Assembly: GCA_026225945.1 (NCBI GenBank)
Contig: JAMJFZ010001815.1
Coordinates: 2,432,001 to 2,496,000 of the forward strand
From: Cricetomys ansorgei
Lineage: Eukaryota > Chordata > Mammalia > Rodentia > Nesomyidae
DNA length: 64,000 nucleotides
Reading direction: 5' to 3'
The translations under genes and the position numbers were made by a program. Position 1 is the first letter of the stretch, and each line of letters opens with the position of its first letter. This document shows positions 25,824 through 37,800 of the stretch, in pieces. Under the pieces are notes generated by a model that was given only the letters and a program-made list of their open reading frames with translations, was not told where the DNA came from and made no database searches.

Positions 25824-28800
25824 ATTTCCTCCAGTTAAGTACAGTGTCTCCATAGAACATTGGAAGAAGGTAGGTGTGTTGAGATCTTCCTTGTCCAAAC
25901 TGTGTGAATTCTCGAATTCACATAGATGGAGGCTGATCCTTCCCTGTTTGTACTTCTGCAAGGTGAGGTCTGATGTTGGCAGCACACGTTGGTTAGTCTA
26001 ATAAGTTTCAGAACAAGAGAGCCATCTGGAGGGTGTAAAACAGAGTGCTTTGGGAGCCTGTGGTGTGCCTACTTGGGTATATATCTACCCTTGCCACCAA
26101 AGTTTTTCAGAGTTTGTTGTCAGGGTTTAGTTCAGGTCAAGTGGCTAGGAGGGAAGACTTGAATGACAGAGACTTGCATGTGATGAATCGGGTTCCAGTA
26201 AATGTCTTCCTCATCCTTTGACTTGGGGGCGTCTCTCCTGAATGTATAAGTCTGTCACACAAACAGTTTCTCTTTAACACTTGCCCTTCTAAGCCAGTCA
26301 CATCTCAGACATTAGAACTTCATCCTTCTGTATTATGTGATAACTTTATGACAAGAGTAGCAGTTGAGGCCTGGAGAGGTGGTTCAGTGGTTAACAGCAC
26401 TTGCTGCTTTTGAAGAGGATCCAGGTTCAGTTCCCAGCACCACTTTGGTTATTCACAACCACCTGTAGCTCCAGCTCCAGGGGATCCAACACCTCTTGTG
26501 GACACTACAGATGCATGCACCCTAATATACATATATCTACACTGCAACACATGCATTAATTAATAATTAATTTTGCAGTAAAAATAGAATAACCATAAAA
26601 AAGTAACAATTGAATTCCCAGAAATTTAAAAAGAAAAAAAAACAAATAACAAAGTTTCTTTCTCTTTCCTGGGATGTTTTAATTATTTGTGTTAGATTCC
26701 ATAAGCCCTATATCAAGCTCATAACAAAGGAGGAAAGGAAGAGTCATTTCTTTTGATTTTAGCATGTTTAATGACATACGGCATATAGATGGGGAAGGAG
26801 CCAACAAGACGCTTCACTCATGTTTCTCTTGTCTTCAACTGAGCAGTCAGACAGACTCTCACTTGTAGCTCTTCCTGAAGGAGAAGTTATTTCTTAACAA
26901 ATTCCCTGAAGAACATAAAGCAAAATAAGGCAGAGGCAGGATGAAGATCAGACGACTAAGGACTTTTCCTCAATTCGTACTATTTATTTGTATTTAAAAG
27001 AAAAAATTTCCTTACCATGATTTTATGTAGAAATTCTTTTGCTGTTTATGTTTGCAGTAGCCAGAAGCTAGAACTCTTTCCTTCAATAAGACTGCATAAT
27101 TTAGAATATCTTAATCAAGGTTTTTAACAAAAAAATTGTGCATGGGAAGAAATAACCCATCACATGTTTTTATTTTCTTTAAACAGACCTACTGATTGGC
27201 TCATGAAAACCCGCCTGGGCAACGGCCCTGAGTGGATGGTTTGCAAACAGAACCTCAGCAGTCGGCAGTGGTATTACTCCCACTGGCACCTTCCTGATGT
27301 TCTTTGTGCTTTTAAACTAAAAGAGACCCAGGAGGACTTCAATTGCATTTTTGTTAGACTGAGCGAGAGCCCTCTTAAAAACGAAGTAGGGGTTGGCATT
27401 TGCCCTGTGGGTCTCCATATTGACTTCTTGCTAAAATACCTACTCGCCTTGGTGCATGAGGCCTGTCGGCAGAGCTGGAGTCATCCCAGCTCAGGCGTGA
27501 CCAAGCGGGCTTTGTGCTCGGATTCCCTGGACCCTGTTCACTTTCTCAACTAGACATCCTCTTGACCAGAAGTGTTTCTAGATGTTTCCGGAAATGTGGA
27601 GAGTTTTTAGTGTGCTTGTTACTGTGTGCAAAGTGGCCTACAAGAGACAAAGCGGTAGCAGTTACATGGAGAGGTGTGAGGTGTGTGAGGGCACACGTCT
27701 GTAGGGCTGTGTGACTTCCTCACCACACGCAGTTCTGCCCTCCCCCTCCGTTCCCCATTCCCTCCCTGTGTGTCTCCATTGTCTCCCCTCTTTCTGCAGA
27801 AAGTCTCAGACTGTAGCTCATGTTATCCTGAGCTGTACTTTGGTTCTCATTGATACTGGTTTTGCATTCATTCTTGGTGTTTGGTGTGGTTCTAGTGCCT
27901 TCCATGGAAAACGAAATTCTCAGATGTTGCATATATAAGATATCAGTCTTGTGAATAACCTGAGCATTTAATAAGTCATCTCTAACGACTTGCTTTGGTC
28001 AGTGAACTTGCTACACAAGTCGGAAGTAACAGCAAGGAAAAAGATTTACTCTACACTAAACACATTTTTGATTTAAGTCAGTTGAACTTGGAGAGCCTGC
28101 TGCATGCTGTTGTTTTAATTCATCTCCATTTAAATGTTCTTTAAATATATTGAGCAATGATTATTCTATTTTCTTTTATTGTGGTTTGGGGGTCGGGACT
28201 TCTGTGTGCACCATTACCTCTCTGCTGCTGAGCTGCATTCTTAACCCAGTGGTAACTTAGATTCCTAACGAGAGTACTTCCTATTCTTACAAGTGAGTCC
28301 TAAAACCTAAGGCTAAAATCTAGAGCGACTTTAAATAATTGATAAAGTGATAATTGCTAGTTGCTTTCTGGTGAGGTGCTGTGTACTGCTTTGATAGCAG
28401 GGATACACATAGTTCAGATCAGCTTTGTTTCTAAAGTACACTCCCGAGAAAACTACTTGCCATTTTCTTCCTGGGATAAATAACACACCAAGTTTCCTTT
28501 CAAGGGGTTAAGTTGGCCTTCCATGTCCAAGTGATATGGGTTCTCTATCACTTTCAACCAGTTCTAGTTTGAAAATATTTGGGGAGAACTTGCGTATGTA
28601 GGAAACATGAACAGAGTTTTTAATGGTTATTCCCCAGACAATCCTCCAGTGTAGTGACTATTGATATAACATGCACCTTGTATTGATATGGGACTCCAGG
28701 AGTCAAAGTGTCACTGTAGGGGTCTGGGTCAGGTTCATTAAAGGATTTACAGGCAGGGAAAATCTTGAGTGCAACAAATAGCAGCAGGCAAGTCTCAGGC

Positions 28801-31800
28801 ACTATAGATAGGTCAGCGGGTATTAGGTATAAGGAGATACGCGCACAGAGAAGACTCTCTAAGGAGGCCTTACACCCCTGGCCTTTCCCACATATTACTG
28901 GAGCATGTCTGGGCTCAGGTAGGTAGAATCCTGCCTGTCCTCCCCAGTTGGGATTTTAAAAGTCTTTCCTCTTCTAATTAAGGGTTGGTCAGCTTGAATA
29001 ATGACAGGGAGCTGATAGGCCACAACTTACATTTGAGCTTGTCAAACAAGTCCACTGCAAGGGGACCCTACTTGGCGTATTGCGGGGGGGGGGGGGGGGG
29101 GGGGGGCGGCGATCCAACCAGCCTTCAGGCATTTGTCTCAGGTCGGGAGTATGAGGAAGAAGCTGGAAGTTTGACATACTCGTTATTCATTTTTGTAGCC
29201 CCTTTTTGTGTTTTCCTATCTGGAATCTAATTCCTAGTCTCTCAGAAGCATTCTGGGATGTGTGAGGGTTCTGTGTAAGTTCTACTCCTTTGTTGTAAGA
29301 GACTTGAGCATCCTCCCTTAGGATCTTTTGAGGTCTTAGAGCTAACCCTTGAGGATGCTGAGGGATGACACTTAATTCAGAGTAACTTAGTAACTTAGAT
29401 TCAGTTTGTTCTGTAGCGATGGATATGCTCATTCTGAGATTTCCTTGGCAGCCTTGTGTCTCTGGTCCGTTCTGAACCATGTCTCTCTCCTTTCCAGTGT
29501 GTACTTGCCATCTGACGTCCTGGAGACACAGAGAGTGAAACTCCTGGATTGGGGCTGTAGTTGAGCAGTATAGAGAGCCTGGCTCAGATGTTAGCACCCC
29601 TCAGTGTGCTCTCCAGCACTGTTTGAAAACAACAAAGTAGAGAGGGTTTTGAAAAGGAAGCCGCAGGGAAGGAAGGAACCACCATGTTTAGTTCTTTAAG
29701 TGTTTTTCCCGGCCTAGTAGAAGTTGTGTCTCTTCTCTCTGTTGCTGCCAGCTTGTAGGATGGGAAAAGAAAGCAACCTGCAACCTGACTGAGAAGCTGG
29801 AGAGGAATGGATAGGGTGTATATAGACCAACTGACCTTTTTATCACCAGCTCCCACATGTCTAAATGAAGGAAATGGTATAGCGAAGAATCACTGGGCAA
29901 GTAGGGCACATACTCAGCTTTTCCAGGTCTTCCAACATAGCTTCTCCTGCCCTAAAGCACAGGCCTCTTGCTCCTCACAGCACTGAAAACATTCCATACT
30001 TGCTGGCTCTAAACAACATGTTCTAAAGACTGGGCTGGCCACTGTGGGAGGTGCTGAGCTGCCAGAGCCACTTGGCAGCTTGCATGGAGGCCACGGAGCT
30101 GAGCTCCCAGGGTTGCCACCCTTGTCTTCAGTCATTCTGTCTGTCTGTGTTTATAGTGTGCAAAGGAACCTGCCTTTTTGAGACCATGGAAGCTTTTCCT
30201 AGGGAAATTATGCATTGTGAAAGAAAGGCCTCTGCTCCCTTTCAGCTTGCCTGCCTGCTGTCAGGGAACAGGCCTCTGTGTGATGAGTATGATGTTCTGT
30301 TTAGTTCAGTGACCATTAACATGTGATCTGAGTACCAGTTCTGTTCATGCTAGGGACAGGGACATTGCAGACAGCCTCACACGGATTCATTTAAAAGCAC
30401 TTTGCTCCTAACAGCATTTATAAGAGTGAGCATTTAAGTCTGCATCCACTTCCAATGGCTGTTCTCCATGCTAATTATGTTGCTCTGTTCTGGGATGGCA
30501 GTGTGCACTGGGGACCCATGGAAACTTTGCAGGGCAGGAAGGCATTGGGAGAGCAAATGGCAGACTAGATGCCTAGTCACTGTGACAGCACACTGGCTAA
30601 AAAGGAGCTGTACAAACTTCTAGAGTAGGAGACAGTTTTGTTCTGTGTCTTCACTGTCTTGAGAGTCAGTTTTACACATGGACCTGTGACTTCACAATGC
30701 TCTTGTACTCTATCTAATGCAGCACCCCCACAGCCTGCCTCTGCCAGTGTGAATGTGTGTGTATGCGAGTGCATGCGTGTTTGTGTGTGTGAATGTGTGT
30801 GCATGCATATGTGTGTGTGCATACACGTGCACGTGTGCATATGAAGGAGAAATATACTGAGGACTAAATCCAAGGTCTTTGCGTGCTTTATCCCCATTAT
30901 ATCCTCAGCTCTTTTCACTGCTGTTTTTGGGGCAAGGCATTGTCTGCTGTATTGCTCAGCCTTCTGCCTCTCCCTATCGGGACTGAGGATTAATTCGTGT
31001 GGCATTAATGACTTTCGTGTTTCGACCTTGCTGAGTGCAGCTAGCGCTTCTCCTCTGCTGCTGCTGCCAGCCAGCAGCTTCTCTTATCTTCAGCCCAAGT
31101 CTCCAGTTGGATCTAAACAGGGATAGGTAAGGAACATCTTGAACTGGAGGTAGCCCTTGTCCCCTCTGTTCCTCTGTGAAAGAAAAAGGAGTGGCAACCA
31201 TGTTCTGAGAGCAGATGGAAAAAAATTCACTTGAGATGTCTGACTTTAACAAAAAGTTTATACATACATACATATATATATAGAAATATCTACAAATATC
31301 CGCACACTTTAAAACAAGACAGTCCTTTATCAGTACAGCAGAAAGGAGCAAAGCTGTTTTTCCCCACACATGTAGGGCTGGCACACACCTCAATGGAGTG
31401 ATACGGTTTCCTGTATGGTTTGTCAAGCTGGGCTTTGTCCACAGGGTTCTGAGGAGTGCTCCCCTCTGCCATCTTCACAGAGCCTGGGGAGTGGCCTGGG
31501 AACAAACATCAGACTGACTTTTTCCTTTAATCTCTTCATATTATAGTTTCACCCAGAAATACCCACCAGTAAAGTTTTTGTCAGAAAAGGACCGGAAAAG
31601 GATTTTGGTAAGTTTGTACACCAGATTCACATTTGTAATACTAAGAAGTTTGCTTTATATTGAGATAATTTCTATGCTACCAAATTCTACCTCAGGTATC
31701 CAGTTCAGTGTTTTATATTTTGTTTTCATTGTTTAATGGTATCATATTCTGACAAGAAACCTTGTACCCATTAATAGCTATTTTCCCTTTCTCCTCCCAG

Positions 31801-34800
31801 GTCCCAGCATCCACTAAAGCTGCTTTCTATCCCTAGGGCTTTGCCCCCTTTGCATGTATCATGTGAATGAAATGATCCACTATACCCTCTTGTGTCTGGC
31901 TTCTCTGATTGAGAATAATGTTTCCAGTGTTAATCCACTACCTTCCTTTTCATGGCTGAACAATATTCCATTGTATGAGTGTGCCATATCTTGTTGGTCC
32001 ATTTCTCAGTCGGTGGACACTGAGCTGTTCTACTCTGAGACCGTTGTGAGTCTTGTTGCTGTGAACACATATGATGTTGTGTGAGCATGTGGTTTCTTTC
32101 TTTTCTTTTTTTTTTTTTAATTGTAGGTATGAGGGAGAGTACAACCAAAGGCATCTGGAAGAGTCCAGATCAGGGAGAGAAAGTAGTAGACTAAACGTGG
32201 CCAGCAGACTTAACTGGGCCATGAGAGGAGAGAGGGATACGGGGAGCAAGGGAAAAAGAGAAAAGAGGAAGAACAAAGAGGAGAGGACCAAGAGAGAGGG
32301 GGCATAGAGGACCAAGAGGACACATGGCCAAAATGGCAGGATTATGATTGAGAAGCTGGAGAAAGGGAACCCATGTGCTGCTGGAGAAGTTTAGGTTAGG
32401 GATAGGCTAGGAAAAGCTGAGAAGAGCCACAGGGACTGTCAGCCTGGAGCCAGTTAGCCATTTGTCCTGAGTTTCTTTTGGACCCGACAATTACATTTTG
32501 AGATAATTTCTGAATATAGCATTCGATGAGGGCCCTTCATTCTTTTGGTTCACTTGTCCTTCACAATCTGTTTGTCCTGGTACCTTTGCTGGAAATGGAA
32601 AATCATTTGACCCTGAGTATAAGTATTTATTTCAAGACTGTCCTATCCACCGAGCTATAGAACAGTATTGATTACTGTGACTTTGAGCAGCATGTTGTTA
32701 CCCACCCCAAGACGCCATGTGTGTGTGTGTGTGTGTGTTTCCAAGATGGTTTTACCTATTCGAGATCCCTTTGCAATTCCTTAAATTTTAGGATCAGCTT
32801 GCCAAAAAACCATCTGTGATTCTAGCAGAGACTGTTAAATCTGTAGGTAACTTTGGGCTATTTTGCCATCTTAACATTAGGCTGTTTTATCCTTGATGGA
32901 GTCATGGGATGTCTTTCTGCTGTTGTGGGTCTTCTTCAGGGTACTAGTAGCAAAGTCTGTTCTTTTAGTTTGTCTGTGTCAGACTGATCACAGATCTGAA
33001 GGTCTGTAGTTGTGTGTTTGTATTCCTATAATTTCCATTACACATGTAATTTCCATGACACAGAATAAGTAGTTTCTAATGATCAGAAATGTTTTAGCTC
33101 ATTTTTCTGGAGACTGGGGTCCTGCATTTTGCTAGGTCTTTGTTACTACATCATACAGTGGCAAAAACAGAGGGTAAAGGAAGACAGAGGCTGAGCCTTT
33201 GCTTTTGCAAGGAACCCATTCCCACATAGTGGCACTGATGCACCTAGAAGGGCAGATCCTGAATGCCTTAGGCTCCACCTCCCATCACTGTTGCCATGTG
33301 AAATTCTGAGAACGGGACGTGGGCAGACTCAGAGCACAGGCACGCTGGTAGGTAAGCACCATGTGGTCTCGCCAAGGTTTTCTTGCAGATTTTTTTTTTT
33401 TCTTTTTATACATTACTGCGACAAATGCACTTAGAATTTTTCATTCATCTCCCATTCCATAGATTAAGCACATTTCAGCATCATTCGGTGCCTGAGTCTG
33501 GCATATTTGTGTTAAAACCATAATGGTCAAACTCTTAGACACAGAAGAAGTTTGTCTGGAAATTGATTTCTGTTGATTTGCTAGGCAGCATAAGTTAAAT
33601 GCAAGGCTATTTGGGCTGCCCATTAGAACCCAGAAGAGCAAGAAATACACATGCACTGAAATGAGTTGGTAAGTCCAGAGCCATGCCATGCTGGAGCTCA
33701 CTGTTGGTCTTCCTGGGGAAGCTTTGTAAAGCCTGAACTTGCTCTGGTGATGTTTTTATTTGAAATAGTTGTCTAATGGAACAGAACTGTACTTTTTATA
33801 TTAGAGATGGGGATCACCTTACTGCTTCCTCTAGAAGGTCAGAGGACTTCTTATCTCATATCCCCTCACTCACCTACCTGCCTCACCTCACCTCACCTCA
33901 CCTCACCTCACCTCACCTCACCTACCTACCTACCTACCTCACCTCACCTACCTACCTCACCTACCTACCTACCTCACCTACCTACCTCACCTCACCTACC
34001 TACCTCACCTACCTACCTACCTACCTCACCTACCTACCTACCTCACCTCACCTACCTACCTCATCTACCTACCTACCTCATCTACCTACCTACCTACCTC
34101 ACCTACCTACCTACCTCACCTACCTACCTACCTCACCTCACCTACCTCACCTCACCTACCTGCCTCACCTCACCTCACTTACCTACCTCACCTAGCCTAC
34201 CTACCTCACCTACCTACCTACCTCACCTCACCTACCTCACCTCACCTACCTGCCTCACCTCACCTCACTTACCTACCTCACCTAGCCTACCTACCTCACC
34301 TACCTACCTACCTACCTCACCTCGCCTACCTACCTCACCTCACCTACCTACCTCACCTCACCTACCTACCTCACCTACCTACCTACCTCACCTCACCTAC
34401 CTACCTCACCTCACCTACCTACCTCATCTACCTACCTACCTACCTCACCTACCTACCTACCTCACCTACCTACCTACCTCACCTCACCTACCTCACCTCA
34501 CCGACCTGCCTCACCTCACCTCACTTACCTACCTCACCTAGCCTACCTACCTCACCTACCTACCTACCTACCTCACCTCGCCTACCTACCTCACCTCACC
34601 TACCTACCTCACCTCACCTCACCTCACCTCACCACCTCACCTCACCTACCTACCTCACCTACCTACCTACCTACCTCACCTCACCTACCTACCTACCTCA
34701 CCTCACCTCACTCACCTCACTCACTCACCTTACTCACCTCACTCACCTCACTCACCTCACCTCACCTCACCTCTCACTCACCTCACTCACCTCTCTCGCC

Positions 34801-37800
34801 TCACCTCTCACTCACCTCACCTCTCTCACCTCACCTCACTCACCTCTCTCACCTCACCTCTCACTCACCTCACTCACTCACCTTACTCACCTCTCTCACC
34901 TCACTCACCTCACCTCTCACCTCACCTCTCACTCACCTCACTCACCTCACCTCTCTCACCTTACCTCACTCACCTCACTCACCTCACCTCTCTCACCTTA
35001 CCTCACTCACCTCACTCACCTCACCTCTTTCACCTCACCTCTCACTCACTCACCTCACCTCTCTCACCTCACCTCTCACTCACTCACCTCACTCACCTCT
35101 CACCTCACCTCACCTCACTCACCTCTCTCACCTCACCTCACTCACCTCTCTCACCTCACCTCACTCACCTCACCTCTCTCACCTCACCTGTCTCACCTCA
35201 CCTCTCTCTCACCTCACTTCACTCACCTCTCTCACCTCACCTCACTTAACTCTCTCACCTCACCTCTCTCACCTCACCTCACCTCTCACTCACTCACCTC
35301 ACTCACCTCTCACCTCACCTCACCTCTTTCACCTCACCTCTCACTCACCTCATCTCTCACTCACCTCATCTCACTCACCTCTCTCACCTCACCTCTCACT
35401 CACCTCACCTTTCACTCACTCACCTCTCACCTCACTCACCTCACCTCACCTCACCTCACCTCACCTCACCTCACCTCACTCACCTCTCTCACCTCACTCA
35501 CCTCACGTCTCTCACCTCACTTCTCTCACCTCACCTCTCACTCACCTCTCTCACCTCACCTCTCACTCACCTCACCTCTCACTCACCTCACCTCTCTCAC
35601 CTCACCTTTCTCACCTCACACACCTCACTCACCTCACCTCACCTCACCTCACCTCACCTCACCTCTCACTCACCTCTCTCACCTCACCTCTCACTCACCT
35701 CACCTCTCACTCACCTCACCTCTCTCACCTCACCTTTCTCACCTCACACACCTCACTCACCTCACCTCACTCACTTCACTCACTCACCTCACTCACCTCA
35801 CAAGTTGCCCAGGCTGTCCTGTAACCGTGGGTCTTCTGCCTCAGCCTATCTAGTAGTAGGATTGTAGGGATAAGAACATCAATAAACTGGAGGCTGAGTG
35901 GAGAAAGAACAGGACGGGATAATGGCTGCTACCTGTCTCCTGAGATGGTGTTTTGCATTCCCATTTCCTGTTCTCCCAGAAAGAAGCCATATTGTACTCA
36001 CCTTCTACCCCCATGCTAACATTCAATTTAGTGAATTTTTTCATTTTCAGAACATTTTCAAACATAATCAGCACGGCAGATGGGGATTAGGATGTAGGCA
36101 GCGTGTTGCTGCTGGCCTGTTTGGTGCCTCATTGGCTCTTCTGGAGAGCTGCAGCTCCCTGCTTCTGCTCCCACTCGGATGTAAGCAGGCATTGGAGTGT
36201 CACAGCTTGGCTCTGCAAGAGCATCTGTGGTTCTCACTTGTTCTTAGCAGTAATCGGCAGAGCCTAGCTCTGCATGACATCGTGTGTAACTGGAGTGTCA
36301 TAGACTTTTTGGTCCTTAGCCAAGCCCTCCACACTGTGCTGATCAGTTTAATAAAGTGATTCTAAACATTAGCCAGAGTGGTCTATCACTGTGTACCATT
36401 GTCTTTTAGCACCTATAAGGATGGGTTCTAGGGCCTCATGGGTAACAGAATTTGGGGGTACCTTTCATGTAGACTGGAATGGTATTTGCATAGAACCTGA
36501 GCCTCCTGCTTTGCACTTTAAATATCTGTAGATGACTGTACCTAGTACAGTGTAAACTATGCTCAAAAATGTATGATCTGTATCATCAGGGAACGATGCC
36601 AAGAAGAATGGCTGAGTGTATTCATTTCAAGACACAGCCACTATAAACCACACTGTTTCAGTCCAGGTCTGTTGAGTCCATGAATCTGGACCCCAGTGAT
36701 ATGGAAGGTCAGCTGTCAGGGATGGTCGGTATTTCATCTGTTGTAAAACAAGAACTTGTGTTGGCAGCTCTGCTAATGGAGATGTTTTGAACTGAGTAGC
36801 TACAGTTTTTGTGCTATTCCTTGAATGTTGTCTCAGTAGTTGGAGATAGCTCAGTGGTGTTCTACGGGCAAGAAGGCTTCTTTGCTCTGGAGTGAGTGTC
36901 AGGATGCTCCTTAAAGCCTGTCCCCGTACCCACTGCCAGACTTTCAGTCATCGTCATCACTGTTTTTTTCTGGGGGTGTCCCAATACAGATCACCGGAGG
37001 TGCAGGCTTTGTGGGCTCCCATCTGACTGACAAACTCATGATGGATGGACATGAGGTGACCGTGGTGGACAACTTCTTCACAGGCAGAAAGAGAAACGTG
37101 GAGCACTGGATTGGCCATGAGAACTTTGAGCTGATTAACCATGATGTGGTGGAGCCCCTCTACATTGAAGGTGATTGTTGTCACATTTTTTAAAATGTTT
37201 TAAATCATATATAAGGTGCTATCCTAGTTTCTATAAGAAGAATGTTTTTTGCCAGATGAATGCCTGCCCAGTGTTATGTGGCTCCCCAAGTCTTGAAATT
37301 GGTCTGTGGAAGTAGCATCTGTGTGGTGCACAGCATTTATGGCTAAGTGTTGCATGTTGAGGTTCTAACTCCTAGGGTAAAGGTGCCGGATGGTGTGGCC
37401 TTTGGGAGACAGTCACTTCATGGGAATCGATCCCTCATAAAGGGTTTAGCACCCTTTAAAGTTCAAACAGTCCCTTACCTTTAGAACACAGTGAGAAGAT
37501 ACCGTAAGTAAACCAAGAAGTGAGTCCTTCCCAGACCCCAGATCTTCAAGCACCACTGTTTTTGACTTCCCAAGCGCCAGTGTAGAAATGAATTTCTTCT
37601 ATTTATAAGCCAGCAGCATTTCATTGTAGTATGTTGAATTATCTAAGACAACATCCCTGCTCTCTGGTAAGGCTGCCTGATGCTTGCATGTCATTACTTT
37701 TAGTCTCTTATAGGAAGTTGACTATTGTAAAATGGACCAAAGATCCATCCATAAAGCTTTGGTTTCCAGGGTGGTTTTATTGGCAAGTACTGTGGACCTT

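Larger units (their letters stand above)
23045..31546 (+). other. Uxs1: Uxs1 intron 4 (8.5 kb)
   Basis: Donor gtatgc, acceptor ttatag. Holds a minus-strand B1 (23256), a B4 piece (23573), L1-derived noncoding sequence (23750-24560), an L1 ORF2 remnant (24660-24920), a B4 with a CA tract (25585-25825), a B3/B2-like SINE (26366), the candidate alternative exon (27187-27553), a 23-base G run (29084) and a TG-rich stretch (30741). The parts 27560-29080 and 29110-30730 show no gene or repeat that I can name. Confidence 0.85.
31608..36989 (+). other. Uxs1: Uxs1 intron 5 (5.4 kb)
   Basis: Donor gtaagt, acceptor caatacag. Holds a minus-strand L1 ORF2 tail (31860-32080), an LTR-like repeat (32133-32510), a TG tract (32718), and the 1.9 kb CTCAC/CTAC array (33863-35801) next to a truncated B1. 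The stretches 32740-33860 and 35875-36830 show no recognised feature apart from a possible Tigger fragment near 36650-36720. Confidence 0.85.

Noticed and set aside
25309..25860. 183-codon minus-strand open frame in intron 4
   Set aside because: It crosses a B4-like SINE and a CA tract (Cys-Val run); no splice signals, domain or known protein could be recognised.
28560..29230. Possible ERV/LTR around the G run
   Set aside because: Some LTR-like texture, but I could not find paired termini or a known family, so no feature is claimed.
33776..34541. Long open frames (up to 244 codons) rich in Pro-Thr-Tyr-Leu across the CTCAC/CTAC array
   Set aside because: A G-free sequence cannot contain TGA or TAG, so open frames follow automatically; the product is simple repeat with no gene context.
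33863..35801. Possible CRISPR array
   Set aside because: Units are 4-6 bases with no unique spacers, and the DNA is clearly mammalian.
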